64,000 bases of DNA from Manganitrophus sp963718695 (lineage in GTDB: Bacteria; Nitrospirota; Nitrospiria; SBBL01; Manganitrophaceae): positions 2,666,001-2,730,000 of the forward strand of contig OY970371.1 in assembly GCA_963718695.1 (NCBI GenBank), read 5' to 3'. The position numbers and the translations under genes were made by a program. The notes beneath the pieces are model-generated. The model did no database searches. It worked only from the letters and a program-made list of their open reading frames with translations, and was not told the origin of the DNA. Positions 16,645 through 25,664 of this stretch are shown here, piece after piece. Within the stretch, counting starts at the first letter, position 1; the number at the start of each line of letters is the position of its first letter.

Positions 16645-18006
16645 TTATCGGTACTGGGAAACCGGAATATTTTGGAGAAACCCCATCAGCCCTTCGGCAT
16701 CGGCGGAGACGACCTGAACGGAGAGATCCAATTCCTTCTCAAGGTCCTGCGGGGTCATCCCATCGAGAAAGAGGTTTCGATCCTCATTGAGGGCCACCGA
16801 CGGGAGCAGAAGGATTCGGACCCCGGATTGATCCGAAATCCGCTGTCGGACCGCCTTGATGATATCCCTGCCCGACATCAGACCGGCCACCGTCACCGAA
16901 TCGCCGAAGAAATCGTTTACGACGGTCACCACTTCCAGTTCCGCTCCCCGAATACGAACCCGCCTGAGACACGACGTCAAGAAAGGAGAAAAGGAGGTCC
17001 CGGTCGCCATGAGAATCTGGGCCGGCTCGGAGATCTTTTTCGGTAAAAAAGGAAGCATCCCTTCGAAGTCGCTCAGGAAGAGCGGGACGATTCCGACGCC
17101 GTTTCCTTGCTGGGGGAGGTCGGCATATTCTTCCAGAGGGGGGAACGGAAGCCCCGCCTTGGTATACCATTCGTCGGCCAGGAAGACGAACGGATAGCCG
17201 ATCTCGCTTCGGAACCGTTTCTGCCACGGCTTAATCCACTCGATCATCTCGCGGGCCCCCGCGACGCTCACCTCCTGAAGTTCCTGGAGTCCCTGTCGAT
17301 GACGGGTCAAGCCGATCGGGACAATCGCCAGCGATTTGACCGAAGGATAGAACTTCACCAAGTCCTCGATACTTTTGACCAAGTAGCCGCCGTCGTTGAT
17401 ACCGGGACAGAGGACGATCTGCGTGTGGAGGGCGATTCCATGTTCGGTCATCTCGCGGATCTCGGCAAGGATATCGCGGGCACGCGGATTAACCAACATG
17501 TAACGACGCAATTCCAGATCGGTGGTATGGACCGAAATGTAAAGAGGGCTCATCTTCTGCTCGAAGATCCGCTCTTTATCTTTCCGGGTCAAATTCGTCA
17601 GGGTGATGTAGTTTCCGAAAAGAAAAGAGAACCGGTAGTCCTCATCGCGCACATAGAGGGTGTCCCGCTGACCCTCCGGCATCTGATCGACAAAACAGAA
17701 GAAGCATTTATTCGGACAGCTTCGGATTTTCATCTCCGGGAAATCGATTCCGAGGGCTTCATCGAGGTCTTTCTCGACTTCGACCTCCCACACTTCGCCG
17801 TTCGGCTTCGCCAGTTCCAGAAGAAGCTCCTCTTCCCCTTCTACAAAACGGTAATCGAGAACATCCTTCATCTCTCTTCCGTTTGCGCTGATCAACCGAT
17901 CGCCGACCTGAACCCCGACCTCTTCCGCAATGCTTCCGGGCTCCACCTTCTCGATCGCCAATCCCGCATTTTTTGAAAGACGAACCCCTTTTTGTTCCAC
18001 GACCAC
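16645..18006 (-). CDS. DUF512 iron-sulfur protein with PDZ domain
   Basis: 453 residues. A PDZ-like domain opens the protein (about 10-70: GLAIEKVEPGSIAEEVGVQVGDRLISANG). The cysteine cluster CPNKCFFCFVDQMPEG near residue 100 has radical-SAM spacing (CxxxCxxC), followed by a TIM-barrel-like region (YISVHTTDLELRRYMLVN, LHTQIVLCPGINDG). The DUF512 domain fills the C-terminal half (MATGTSFSPFL, DFFGDSVTVAGLMSGRDII). This PDZ plus Fe-S plus DUF512 family is widespread; I know of no firmly established function. Its own consensus promoter lies upstream. Confidence 0.9.
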   Translation of the reverse strand: MVVEQKGVRLSKNAGLAIEKVEPGSIAEEVGVQVGDRLISANGREMKDVLDYRFVEGEEELLLELAKPNGEVWEVEVEKDLDEALGIDFPEMKIRSCPNKCFFCFVDQMPEGQRDTLYVRDEDYRFSFLFGNYITLTNLTRKDKERIFEQKMSPLYISVHTTDLELRRYMLVNPRARDILAEIREMTEHGIALHTQIVLCPGINDGGYLVKSIEDLVKFYPSVKSLAIVPIGLTRHRQGLQELQEVSVAGAREMIEWIKPWQKRFRSEIGYPFVFLADEWYTKAGLPFPPLEEYADLPQQGNGVGIVPLFLSDFEGMLPFLPKKISEPAQILMATGTSFSPFLTSCLRRVRIRGAELEVVTVVNDFFGDSVTVAGLMSGRDIIKAVRQRISDQSGVRILLLPSVALNEDRNLFLDGMTPQDLEKELDLSVQVVSADAEGLMGFLQNIPVSQYR

Positions 18007-18056
18007 CTTCTTTCAGGTTACTCGCAGAAGAGAAACCCTTCCGCGACGAAGCCCTG

Positions 18057-18086
18057 ATTATAGTGGGCGGTGGGTCCGAATGTCAA
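18057..18086 (-). promoter_or_regulatory. Consensus sigma70 promoter of the DUF512 gene
   Basis: Minus strand: TTGACA (18081-18086), an 18-base spacer, TATAAT (18057-18062). Both hexamers match consensus exactly. The start codon is at 18006. Confidence 0.75.
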
Positions 18087-18285
18087 ATGGGGAGTTTTCA
18101 ACACTTCGGGTGGAAAGATTGTGGATAAGCGGCTCTCAATCACAACGAAAGGCCGATCCCTCTTGGCGAGAGAGCGGTTTGCCTAAATAGGAGGCAGACC
18201 GCGGCACGGGAAATGAATAGTCCGATTCAAAAACATCCGACCGATCTCATCATCAAAAATAAAAGGCCCCTTCGATAAAAAAAAC

Positions 18286-18314
18286 TTGATCGATGCGGTT
18301 CATTTCGTTATAAT
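18286..18314 (+). promoter_or_regulatory. Sigma70 promoter of the 93-residue unknown gene
   Basis: TTGATC (18286-18291), a 17-base spacer, TATAAT (18309-18314), followed about 40 bases later by the start codon. The rest of the 350-base divergent region (18007-18355) holds the opposite promoter at 18057-18086 and a small imperfect hairpin, GGTTTGCC...GGCAGACC, near 18177-18201. No further gene is seen. Confidence 0.7.
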
Positions 18315-18355
18315 CGGCTCGCCTTCGTCTATGGAAACGTTGGGAGAAATTTCAA

Positions 18356-18637
18356 ATGGTCTTCGAGATCCATCATATTGAAGGGTTTGATCCGACCGGA
18401 AGGATGTTCAGCCGCAATGTTCGGGTCAACGTCGGCGAGAACGGTTATACCGGTCACTGCAGTTACGAAGGTTTGACGGTCCAGACGAGCGAGTACCCAA
18501 CGGTGGAGGAGGTTTTAAACGACCTCGCCAAGAAGCTTCAGAAAAAAGGATTCACAGAGTTGAGGACGCGGGTGAACTTCAGGGAAGATCGCTACCTCGC
18601 CGAAAGAGAGCCTTGGATTTATTATAAGGCTTCGTAA
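18356..18637 (+). CDS. Small conserved-looking protein of unknown function
   Basis: 93 residues with no signal peptide or membrane helix. It opens with beta-rich segments (FEIHHIEGFDPTGRMFSRNVRVNVGENGYTGHC is split by turns) and continues with an amphipathic helix (TVEEVLNDLAKKLQKKGF), then ELRTRVNFREDRYLAEREPWIYY. GGGAGAAA lies 6 bases before the ATG, and a strong promoter lies upstream, so it is very probably expressed. I do not recognise the family. The fold pattern (beta strands then one helix) would fit a small cytosolic alpha/beta protein. Confidence 0.75.
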   Translation: MVFEIHHIEGFDPTGRMFSRNVRVNVGENGYTGHCSYEGLTVQTSEYPTVEEVLNDLAKKLQKKGFTELRTRVNFREDRYLAEREPWIYYKAS

Positions 18638-18809
18638 CGGGATCTCACGCGCGGCCCCTTCTCTCCTGGGTACCCGCGGTTGCTCTCTCTAGCCCCCGCT
18701 CTACAGCCCATCCGTCATACTCGCAGAAAAGCGCTATCACTCCTCGCTGGTTTTGTCTCTAGAAAAACGATCCCTGTTGTGTTAAGATGTCGCCGGTTTT
18801 GAAAAAGCG

Positions 18810-19991
18810 ATGAAGTCACGTTCATACAAGAAAACGTTCCTGTTTGTTCTCTTTGCCGCCCTGGTCGTGTGGGGCGTCGGCCAGTGGATCGCCCTCCCCT
18901 CGTCGGCCCGACAGACCGAGCCGAAAGAGATCAACCCCGACACGCTGAAGAAAACCAAGCTGGAAGAGTCGAAACGACAGTTTCGCCTCTCCGCGCAGCG
19001 GACGAACGACCCTGCTTCTCCGCTCCCCCCGCTTCTGACCCTCTACGACGATAATCAGTTCCAAGCCGTCTCGGATCAAATTGTCGCCCTCTCGGACGAT
19101 AAGAAGAATGTCGCCCTTCACCTTCTGCATGGCAATGCCCTTGCCTTCCTTGGAAAACACGAAGAAGCGGCGGCGGCGTATCAGCAGGCGTTTCGCCGGG
19201 CCGGGACCCCTCAAGAACAGGCCGCCGCGTTGGCGAACTTCGGTTTGCTCTTTTCGACAAAGCGGGTTTGGAAAGAGGGAATCACCTGGACCGAGCGGGC
19301 CCTGGCAATCGACCGCCAGATCGGCGACCGTCAGGCCGAGGGGGCCGATCTCGCCCTATTGGGAACCCTTTATTATCAAGCGGGAGACACGGCAAAAGGA
19401 TCGGAAGCGCACCTGGAAGCGCTCAAGATCGCCGAGGCGACGTCGGATCGGCGGCTGATGGCACGGCAGCTGGCATCGATCGGCAACCTCCACTATCTCG
19501 ACCGCTCCTATGAAACGGCGCTTGATTATCAACAAAAGGCACTGAAGCTTTACCGGGAATTGGGAAATCCGATCGGGGAGGCGGTCTCACTCACCAGCCT
19601 CAGCTTCATCTATAAAGACCAAAAGGATTTCGCAAAGGCGCTCTCGTTCCAGTCCGACGCCCTCGCCATTCACCAGGCGGGAAACGATCTCTCGGCCCAG
19701 GCGAACTCCCATATTAATCTAGCGCTGATCTATCAAGATCAGGGCGAGTTGGAGAAAGCGATCGGATCGGCGGAGAAGGCGCTGAAAATTCGGGAGGAGA
19801 TGAATGATCCGACCGGAATGGCGAATGTTGAAGGAACCATCGGAACGATCCATCAGAGCTTCGGAAATCTTCCCCAAGCGATCCAGCACCTCGAGAAATC
19901 AAAAGAGCTCTTCCAAAAGGGAGGGGCCTCCCAGCAGATCCACATCGTCGACCAGCGGATTCAGACCCTGCGCGACCAGATGCAGAACTGA
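18810..19991 (+). CDS. Exported or membrane-anchored TPR protein
   Basis: 393 residues. The N-terminus is a basic stretch plus hydrophobic helix (SYKKTFLFVLFAALVVWGVGQWIAL), either signal peptide or anchor. From about residue 95 there are six to seven tetratricopeptide repeats of about 40 residues (TPR_12 spacing: ALANFGLLFS..., ADLALLGTLYYQAGD, RQLASIGNLHYLDRSY, VSLTSLSFIYKDQKD, SHINLALIYQDQGE, NVEGTIGTIHQSFGN). Long 40-residue repeats of this kind bind peptide partners. No partner is evident; the gene appears monocistronic. The Shine-Dalgarno site is weak. Confidence 0.85.
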   Translation: MKSRSYKKTFLFVLFAALVVWGVGQWIALPSSARQTEPKEINPDTLKKTKLEESKRQFRLSAQRTNDPASPLPPLLTLYDDNQFQAVSDQIVALSDDKKNVALHLLHGNALAFLGKHEEAAAAYQQAFRRAGTPQEQAAALANFGLLFSTKRVWKEGITWTERALAIDRQIGDRQAEGADLALLGTLYYQAGDTAKGSEAHLEALKIAEATSDRRLMARQLASIGNLHYLDRSYETALDYQQKALKLYRELGNPIGEAVSLTSLSFIYKDQKDFAKALSFQSDALAIHQAGNDLSAQANSHINLALIYQDQGELEKAIGSAEKALKIREEMNDPTGMANVEGTIGTIHQSFGNLPQAIQHLEKSKELFQKGGASQQIHIVDQRIQTLRDQMQN

Positions 19992-20228
19992 GTCTTCCCG
20001 AGTCGTTTCCGATGGAGGGGACGCCCCATCCTGCCGCTTTGCAGACCATAAAATGAACCGTTCTTTTTCTTCCACATCATCCTGCAAACTGGTTCACAAA
20101 AAATTTACTTTTTTCCCAGGACGAAGTTATGCCATAATAAGTTCTCATGCGGCGTGCTCATCATGACAGAGCAAGACCGGCAAATCGATCTAGGCTTAAT
20201 CAACGCTTCAAAGACACGAGAGGATTTC

Positions 20229-20603
20229 ATGTCTGAAATGATCCTGGTTGTAGACGACAATGAAGATACGCTTCAGATCGTCGGGAAAATTCTGGCGACC
20301 GAAAGTTACAAAATCAAAACGGCAAAAGATGGCCAAGAAGCGCTGCGGAGTATCCACAACGAACGTCCCGCCCTGATCCTCCTGGACATTACAATCCCGA
20401 AAATCAACGGCTTCGAGGTCTGCCGGACGATCCGGCAAAATCCGCTGTTCGACCGTATTCCGATTTTAATCATCAGCGCCAAAATGGATTCTTCCGCCCA
20501 GCAGAAGGCCTCCTCGCTCGGGGCAAACGGCTATCTGATCAAACCGATTATTCCAGCGGACATTCTCCGGAAGGTAAAGGATCATCTACAGCTTGTTTCA
20601 TAA
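20229..20603 (+). CDS. Single-domain response regulator (CheY-like), orphan
   Basis: About 124 residues, one receiver domain only: ILVVDDNEDTLQIV (acidic pocket), LILLDITIPKINGFEVC (phospho-Asp), ILIISAK (Ser switch) and GYLIKPI (Lys). The ATG at 20229 has a GAGAGGA site 4 bases away, so it is preferred over upstream in-frame starts. No kinase adjoins it. It is close in sequence to the other orphan receiver at 30470-30847 (shared VVDDNxDTxQI and IPxLIISAKxD). Such proteins act in phosphorelays or by protein contact. Confidence 0.9.
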   Translation: MSEMILVVDDNEDTLQIVGKILATESYKIKTAKDGQEALRSIHNERPALILLDITIPKINGFEVCRTIRQNPLFDRIPILIISAKMDSSAQQKASSLGANGYLIKPIIPADILRKVKDHLQLVS

Positions 20604-20638
20604 CCGAAGACCCCTTTTACGAAATCTCCTCGATTTTC

Positions 20639-21244
20639 TCACAGAACTAAAATCCCCAATACGGCGGTCACCGCCACCACCGCCAAAATTCCTCCACCCA
20701 TCACGAAAAGACCGCCAACCCGGAAGTGGTCACGACGTTGGAGCCACCCTCCCACCCCGATGGCGGAAAAGCCGATCAGCGCCGGAACGCCAAAGAAGGT
20801 CAGAAGGTCCTCATAGCCCGGCTTCAAGTAAACCGGAAGGGTTCCGATAAAGGGCTTCGCCTCCTTATCTTCCGCTTTGATCACAACGTCATATTGGGTC
20901 ATCTGTTCGGTGAAGGTGGGCGGACCCCGCTTGGGAATCAGTGTGATGCGGATCGGCGCCTCCTGATGCGGGGCCAGATCGATGTTCCGTGGATCGACCC
21001 GGGCGATCCATCCCTGCGGCTTTCGCTCGATGCTGAGGGTGTAGAAATTGATCTCGTCTCCCGGATTGGAAATGACGATATCGATCGCCCGCCGCTCCCC
21101 CGATTCAAGAAAGCGAGGAGAAGGGATGCGGGGAAAGACATCGGCCGATTGCGGCTCCCGCGGAGGCGCGTCTTGAGCAAGCCCGACACCGGAAAGGAGA
21201 ATGAGCGTGAGACCGAAACCGATCAAGCGGATTAAGAGACCCAC
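20639..21244 (-). CDS. Exported Ig-like (NEW3-type) protein with C-terminal membrane helices
   Basis: 201 residues. A signal peptide (LIGFGLTLILLSGVGLAQD) is followed by one beta-sandwich domain (about 45-135: SGERRAIDIVISNPGDEINFYTL, APHQEAPIRITLIPK), which resembles NEW3 or NPCBM-associated domains. Two C-terminal hydrophobic helices follow (FFGVPALIGFSAIGVGGWL and GGGILAVVAVTAVLGILVL). The soluble domain should therefore face the periplasm. The GTG start overlaps the upstream gene by 13 bases, so translation is probably coupled. It is the last of four overlapping envelope genes. Function unknown. Confidence 0.8.
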   Translation of the reverse strand: MGLLIRLIGFGLTLILLSGVGLAQDAPPREPQSADVFPRIPSPRFLESGERRAIDIVISNPGDEINFYTLSIERKPQGWIARVDPRNIDLAPHQEAPIRITLIPKRGPPTFTEQMTQYDVVIKAEDKEAKPFIGTLPVYLKPGYEDLLTFFGVPALIGFSAIGVGGWLQRRDHFRVGGLFVMGGGILAVVAVTAVLGILVL

Positions 21245-21768
21245 ATCCGTTCCCCCGCCAGGTAAGCTTTAATCTGATCAGAATGCCCAACGAGGCCGGC
21301 AAGCAGTCCGATCGAGACCAGCAGGACCAGCGGCATCCAGGGGACCAGGACCGGCAGTCCCTTTGGGGGGAGAAGCCAGACCCCATAGTTGAGCCACCAG
21401 GCCATGTGGGAGCGGGCATCGAAGAAATAGTGGGTCGCGAACATGAACACCAGGAGGCGTGCCTCTCTCTCGCCGTAACGGCGGAAGAGAAGGGGGGCGA
21501 GGATAAAAATCGGGGTGTGGAAGAAACTTCGGTACTGTGCCCAGATCACATGATCGATGTCCGGAATCAGCGTCGTGAGGACCCGAAGGAAGATCATGGG
21601 AGAGAACCCCTCCAGGACGATCAAAACAAAAAAAGCAAGAAAAAGATGGGTGGTCGCCTCCAGGAAAAGGTAAAGATGCCAGTGGCTGACCCAGAGCGGT
21701 TGGCCGTATTTCTCGAAAAGAACGTAAAAAAGGATGATCCCCGACATCGGCAAGATGAAACGCCTCAT
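21232..21768 (-). CDS. DUF457/YdjM-like integral membrane protein
   Basis: 178 residues, five or so membrane helices. PDIDHVIW, then FFHTPIFIL and THYFFDARSHMAWW, place Asp and His residues in the pattern seen in the DUF457 (YdjM-like) family, which resembles membrane metal-dependent hydrolases. Activity is not established. It starts within ATGA of the upstream glycosyltransferase (4-base overlap) and overlaps the next gene by 13 bases. Confidence 0.75.
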   Translation of the reverse strand: MRRFILPMSGIILFYVLFEKYGQPLWVSHWHLYLFLEATTHLFLAFFVLIVLEGFSPMIFLRVLTTLIPDIDHVIWAQYRSFFHTPIFILAPLLFRRYGEREARLLVFMFATHYFFDARSHMAWWLNYGVWLLPPKGLPVLVPWMPLVLLVSIGLLAGLVGHSDQIKAYLAGERMWVS

Positions 21769-23507
21769 CCAACCCCCTCGCGCTTCTCCGGGGTCTCCGC
21801 CAAGCCTGCAACGGGTCCGAGTTCCGGAAGCGCCGGCGGGGCGTCCCCCTCCTTTCTTTTCTTATCGGTAACCCAGAAGGTGAGATAACGTCCCAGCATC
21901 AGCCGGGTCTGCGCATCGACCGCCGGCAATCCGACCAGGAAAATATAAGAGAAAGGGACCAGCGCCCATTGCAGCGTCATCGAGGCGGTCCGCCATCGGC
22001 CATAGCGCGCCGGGCGCGGGGGAAGGAGCGCATGGCAGAGGAAGACCGACAGGAACACCCCGATGAGCGCCATCGACAAGATCGATCGGGTGGTGGAGAT
22101 GAAGTTATAAGCGAGAACCGTCTGCATGAACTCCCTTCCGCCGACCAGAAGCGGGAAGGTGCCGAAAACCGGAATGACAAAGGGCGCGCTCGCCCAGCTG
22201 TAATTTCCCTCAAGCATTCGGAAGACATGTTTTATTTTTTTCCGAAGCGGAATGGCGCGATCGACCAGGAACCCGCGCATCATCAATGGGAATTTTTCGA
22301 TTCCCCAGGCCCACCGCCGCATCTGTTTATATTGATTGATCAGCGTCCGCCAATAACTCTCCGCCAGGTTCGCATCCATCGAAACGGGAACATAAAGCGG
22401 GATCGTCTCATACTCCCCCCCATAAAACAAGTAGCAGGAGTAGAAGATCACGGAGTCGTCCGAGATGACATCGACCGGCCAATACCCAACCTCCACCAGG
22501 GTCTTGAACGACATCGCGTGGCTGGAAAAAGTGATGAGCAGATCGGGCCGGATGCTCTGCACCATATGCCAGAAGGTGGTGCTGTTGGCAACCACCCGCG
22601 CAAACGACGGCGCATCCCAGATGTTGTTATGATACATCGGGAGCGGCTGGTAGCTTCGCCGGGTCCGTTGCGGGTGGATGATATAGTTGTAGGTGAGGCA
22701 GCCGAAGTACTGCCGGTCGACGCAGGTATCGGCATCAAAGGCGGAGAGGACCACCCGGTCATAAGCGATCTTCTCCCGGTCGAGATGTTGCTTCACCTGG
22801 CGGGCCGCCCACGCCATATTCGCCCCTTTGACGCGCGCCTCGCCCGGAATCCCATCGGGATGAAAGGTCGTTAAGAAAGCGCCAAAGGAAGATCCAAACT
22901 CCTGCCGAAGCGCCTGCGCCTTCCGATAAGCGGGAATCCCCTCCCGCTCCTCGAAGGCCAATACCACAATCATCCGCTCATTCGGATAATCGGCCTGTAA
23001 AAGAGCATTCAGTGAGGAGCGGAGGATCTCGATCCCTTCCCGATAGGTCGGGAAGATCACCAAATGTTGGATCGTGGTCCAATCCCAGACATCAATCTTT
23101 TCCGCTTCGATCCGTCTGATTTCCTCCAGATGCAGCCGGAGGCTCCGGAGCCTCCGTTGAGGGGCCCCTTCCCTTTCGGCTCCCGCCATCTCCGCCTCGA
23201 TCTCTTGGCGATAAGCCGAAATCTCCCCGGAAACTTTTTTGCACCGCGTCTGCCAATCGGTTCCCCACTCCGTCCGCACCCGCCGATAGGCCAGCAGCAT
23301 GAAGATGGAAAAATAGGTGACCCGGATCAACCAATAAAGATCATAGGAGATGATAAAGACAGCCACCCAGACCGGCTGGAAGAAGGAGAAAACAAAAAGG
23401 CCTAGAAAGGTCGCCCAAAGGAGCGCGCCGGGAATGATCTCAAAGGCACGCTGAAGGAAGGTATCCCTTCGATGGGAGGTGCGGGGAGAAGGAAGAAAGA
23501 CACTCAT
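21765..23507 (-). CDS. Membrane family 2 glycosyltransferase
   Basis: 580 residues. Two N-terminal helices (about 25-75) are followed by a helical linker rich in charged residues (about 85-150) and a GT-A domain. The domain shows VLSAFDADTCVDRQYF (the DxD-type sugar-nucleotide site), VISDDSVIFYS (catalytic-acid region) and QMRRWAWGIEKFP (a QxxRW-like motif as in processive GT2 enzymes). Three or four C-terminal helices follow. It probably makes or extends an envelope polysaccharide or glycolipid; the substrate is unknown. It overlaps the upstream PEGA gene by one base and the DUF457-like gene by four. Confidence 0.88.
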   Translation of the reverse strand: MSVFLPSPRTSHRRDTFLQRAFEIIPGALLWATFLGLFVFSFFQPVWVAVFIISYDLYWLIRVTYFSIFMLLAYRRVRTEWGTDWQTRCKKVSGEISAYRQEIEAEMAGAEREGAPQRRLRSLRLHLEEIRRIEAEKIDVWDWTTIQHLVIFPTYREGIEILRSSLNALLQADYPNERMIVVLAFEEREGIPAYRKAQALRQEFGSSFGAFLTTFHPDGIPGEARVKGANMAWAARQVKQHLDREKIAYDRVVLSAFDADTCVDRQYFGCLTYNYIIHPQRTRRSYQPLPMYHNNIWDAPSFARVVANSTTFWHMVQSIRPDLLITFSSHAMSFKTLVEVGYWPVDVISDDSVIFYSCYLFYGGEYETIPLYVPVSMDANLAESYWRTLINQYKQMRRWAWGIEKFPLMMRGFLVDRAIPLRKKIKHVFRMLEGNYSWASAPFVIPVFGTFPLLVGGREFMQTVLAYNFISTTRSILSMALIGVFLSVFLCHALLPPRPARYGRWRTASMTLQWALVPFSYIFLVGLPAVDAQTRLMLGRYLTFWVTDKKRKEGDAPPALPELGPVAGLAETPEKREGVG

Positions 23508-24961
23508 TAGAGACGGCTCCCCAGGAGGATCGAGCGGGGCCTTCCGAACGAGAGATCGGCCTGGTAGAGCCGGTTTCGAAAAAGGAAGGTGACCTGATCA
23601 GGGTCATGATAAACAAATTTGGGCGCTTCCCCGGGAATTCGGAAGAGCGGATAGGTATTGGGCGGACCTTGCCCGCCGACTTCCGTGATGTAGAGGGTAT
23701 CGCCCGCCCCATAGAGAATGTGAAATTGATCGCTGTACCAGATCGGTCCGAGGACCTTTCCTTTTCGTTGGATAATGGTTTCAAAAGAGCCGGCCTCCCG
23801 TCCTCCCAAGGTTTCTCCTTCCTCCAGATGATAAACGAAGAGCCCCTGTTTGGTCTGATAGAGAAGCCGTTGCCCATCCGCAGTGAAGAGGGCCGTTTGA
23901 ACCCCTGCCGCCACCGGAAGAGGCGTTGCGGAAGGGACGTCGTCGATAATCCAAAGAAAACCTTGTCGGTCGATGAGGGCGATTTTTCCCTGGGCCGAGA
24001 GAACCAGCGGGTCCGGAGGGAGTTGCCTATCCCCTTCTATCGGCTCGATCGGAAGCGCCGCCAGTTCGTCTCGATCGCCGGTCAACAGGTCCTGACGGAA
24101 GAGAACCGGCGGTGAGGCGGTCACAAAATAGATTGAATTGTCCTGGAGGGCATACCCTCGAACGCGGTCCGGCGTGACCTGCTCGACCGATCTCTTTTCA
24201 TAGTCGGCCCGGTAGAGGAACTCCTCCTGCATGAAGAAGAGGCTCAATCCGCTTTCGGTCCATTTCCAATGGTCGACCTCTCCCCTTCCGGGAGGGCGCC
24301 ATTCAAACGCCCCTTCCGGTTGATCGTCTTCACCCACAGCAAGGATAAAATACCGCTTCGATTCCGGCGTGGAGATAGAAAAGGCAACCCCCCGGCCGTT
24401 TACCAGCCAAAGAAGACGATCAATGGAGTCATTGGCGGAGAATAATCTCTTCTGATCGGAGTCGAATGGGAAGAGAAGATGCTCCTCGCCGCTTTCCAAG
24501 TCCAAGAACCAGAGCGACTCCACATCCGGTTTATTCTGCCGGACGTAGATCAGCTTCCGGCCGTCGGGCGAGACGGCGAAGGTCCGAATCTCTTTCTCCA
24601 ACACGGAGGAGACGGCGATCCGTTTTGGGATCAATAAAATCTGATCTTCGACGGTAATCCGATTCGCTTGGATCTCCACCTCTTTTCGCCAAGGACGGAA
24701 ATCGTCTCTGTTTACCTCAAGAATATAACGCGAGGGAAGCAGGCCTTGAATCTCGGCCGGCGTCCGCGTCTCTTCCTTTTGGTTGATGAGAACCGTTGCC
24801 CCTTCCGGATATGATTTCAAAACAAGGGTTCCCGTAGGAACCAGCGCCTGCTCCTGGAAGTTATATCGGTATCCGCTCGCACCGAGAATCAGCACGGGGG
24901 CAATGATCGTAAATAAAAGGAGAGCCCCCAGAAAAAAGGCCCTTCGATGGCGCGGTGTCAT
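23507..24961 (-). CDS. PEGA-domain membrane protein with beta-propeller-like repeats
   Basis: 484 residues. One N-terminal helix (FFLGALLLFTIIAPVLILG) anchors it. A PEGA domain follows (about 42-110: GTLVLKSYPEGATVLIN, TPAEIQGLLPSRYILEV). The rest has WD40/TolB-like blades (TFAVSPDGRKLIYVRQ, LWFLDLESGEEHLL, ALFTADGQRLLYQTKQG). PEGA domains occur in surface proteins and often bind glycans or other envelope parts. It is the first gene of the overlapping PEGA-GT2-DUF457-Ig operon, so a role with that glycosyltransferase's product is a reasonable inference. Confidence 0.85.
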   Translation of the reverse strand: MTPRHRRAFFLGALLLFTIIAPVLILGASGYRYNFQEQALVPTGTLVLKSYPEGATVLINQKEETRTPAEIQGLLPSRYILEVNRDDFRPWRKEVEIQANRITVEDQILLIPKRIAVSSVLEKEIRTFAVSPDGRKLIYVRQNKPDVESLWFLDLESGEEHLLFPFDSDQKRLFSANDSIDRLLWLVNGRGVAFSISTPESKRYFILAVGEDDQPEGAFEWRPPGRGEVDHWKWTESGLSLFFMQEEFLYRADYEKRSVEQVTPDRVRGYALQDNSIYFVTASPPVLFRQDLLTGDRDELAALPIEPIEGDRQLPPDPLVLSAQGKIALIDRQGFLWIIDDVPSATPLPVAAGVQTALFTADGQRLLYQTKQGLFVYHLEEGETLGGREAGSFETIIQRKGKVLGPIWYSDQFHILYGAGDTLYITEVGGQGPPNTYPLFRIPGEAPKFVYHDPDQVTFLFRNRLYQADLSFGRPRSILLGSRL

Positions 24962-25061
24962 GATTACTCCGAGAAGTCAATTGCGGAGGGCGGATTTTGG
25001 ATTGCGACATAAGAGCCAATCGAGTCATACGGTATCTCACCGAAATCCCCATCCGAAACTT

Positions 25062-25595
25062 CTATTCGAGGATTTCTATCTGATTTTCAACCGAAACGAC
25101 GCCGGTCGTATTTCTTGCAATCCGCTCCGCTTCCTTCTTTTCCTGTTCGCTCTGGACGCGACCGGTCAGAATCACTTTTCCCTTTGTCGCCTCAACGTCG
25201 ATGGCGAGCGTATGGGTCAATGGGTTTTGGATTAACCGTGATGTAATCTTGGAGGCAATGACGGCATCCTCAAATCGATCGCCCCTCCTCGTTTGTCCCA
25301 CCTGAAGGAGATTTTCAACCTGTCGGACACCCACCACCCCCGCCGCGATTTCCGACGCCCGCCGCTTCCGATCTTCCGTCGGGAGCGTCCCGGAAAGGGT
25401 CACAATCCCCTGCCGGGTATCGACGTTGATCCGGAAGAGATGGAGGGTTCCGTCATTGGCCAGCTTGGAACGGACTCTGGAGGTGATGGCGGTGTCGTCA
25501 ACCCGCTCTTCGACCACCTTCTTCGGATGCAAGGCACATCCGGTGATTGCGATGCAGAGCAGCACCAAAAGCGCATCGTTCATCATCCGCATCAT
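25062..25595 (-). CDS. Lipoprotein with two BON domains
   Basis: 177 residues. A lipoprotein signal ends ITGC (Cys20). Two BON domains follow (about 35-100 and 110-177), each with the DxxITxRV/K start and the conserved glycine in GIVTLSG and GKVILTG, and V.NQIEIL/V.NLLQV ends. BON domains bind phospholipid membranes; OsmY/DolP-type lipoproteins protect the outer membrane. GGAGAAG precedes the ATG. Another BON lipoprotein lies 69 bases upstream on the same strand. Confidence 0.9.
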   Translation of the reverse strand: MMRMMNDALLVLLCIAITGCALHPKKVVEERVDDTAITSRVRSKLANDGTLHLFRINVDTRQGIVTLSGTLPTEDRKRRASEIAAGVVGVRQVENLLQVGQTRRGDRFEDAVIASKITSRLIQNPLTHTLAIDVEATKGKVILTGRVQSEQEKKEAERIARNTTGVVSVENQIEILE

Positions 25596-25664
25596 TCTTC
25601 TCCGAATGGAACAGGGATCAAATCATCGCTGGAACGGTCTGAGCGACCGTCCCAGCCTGGAGTT

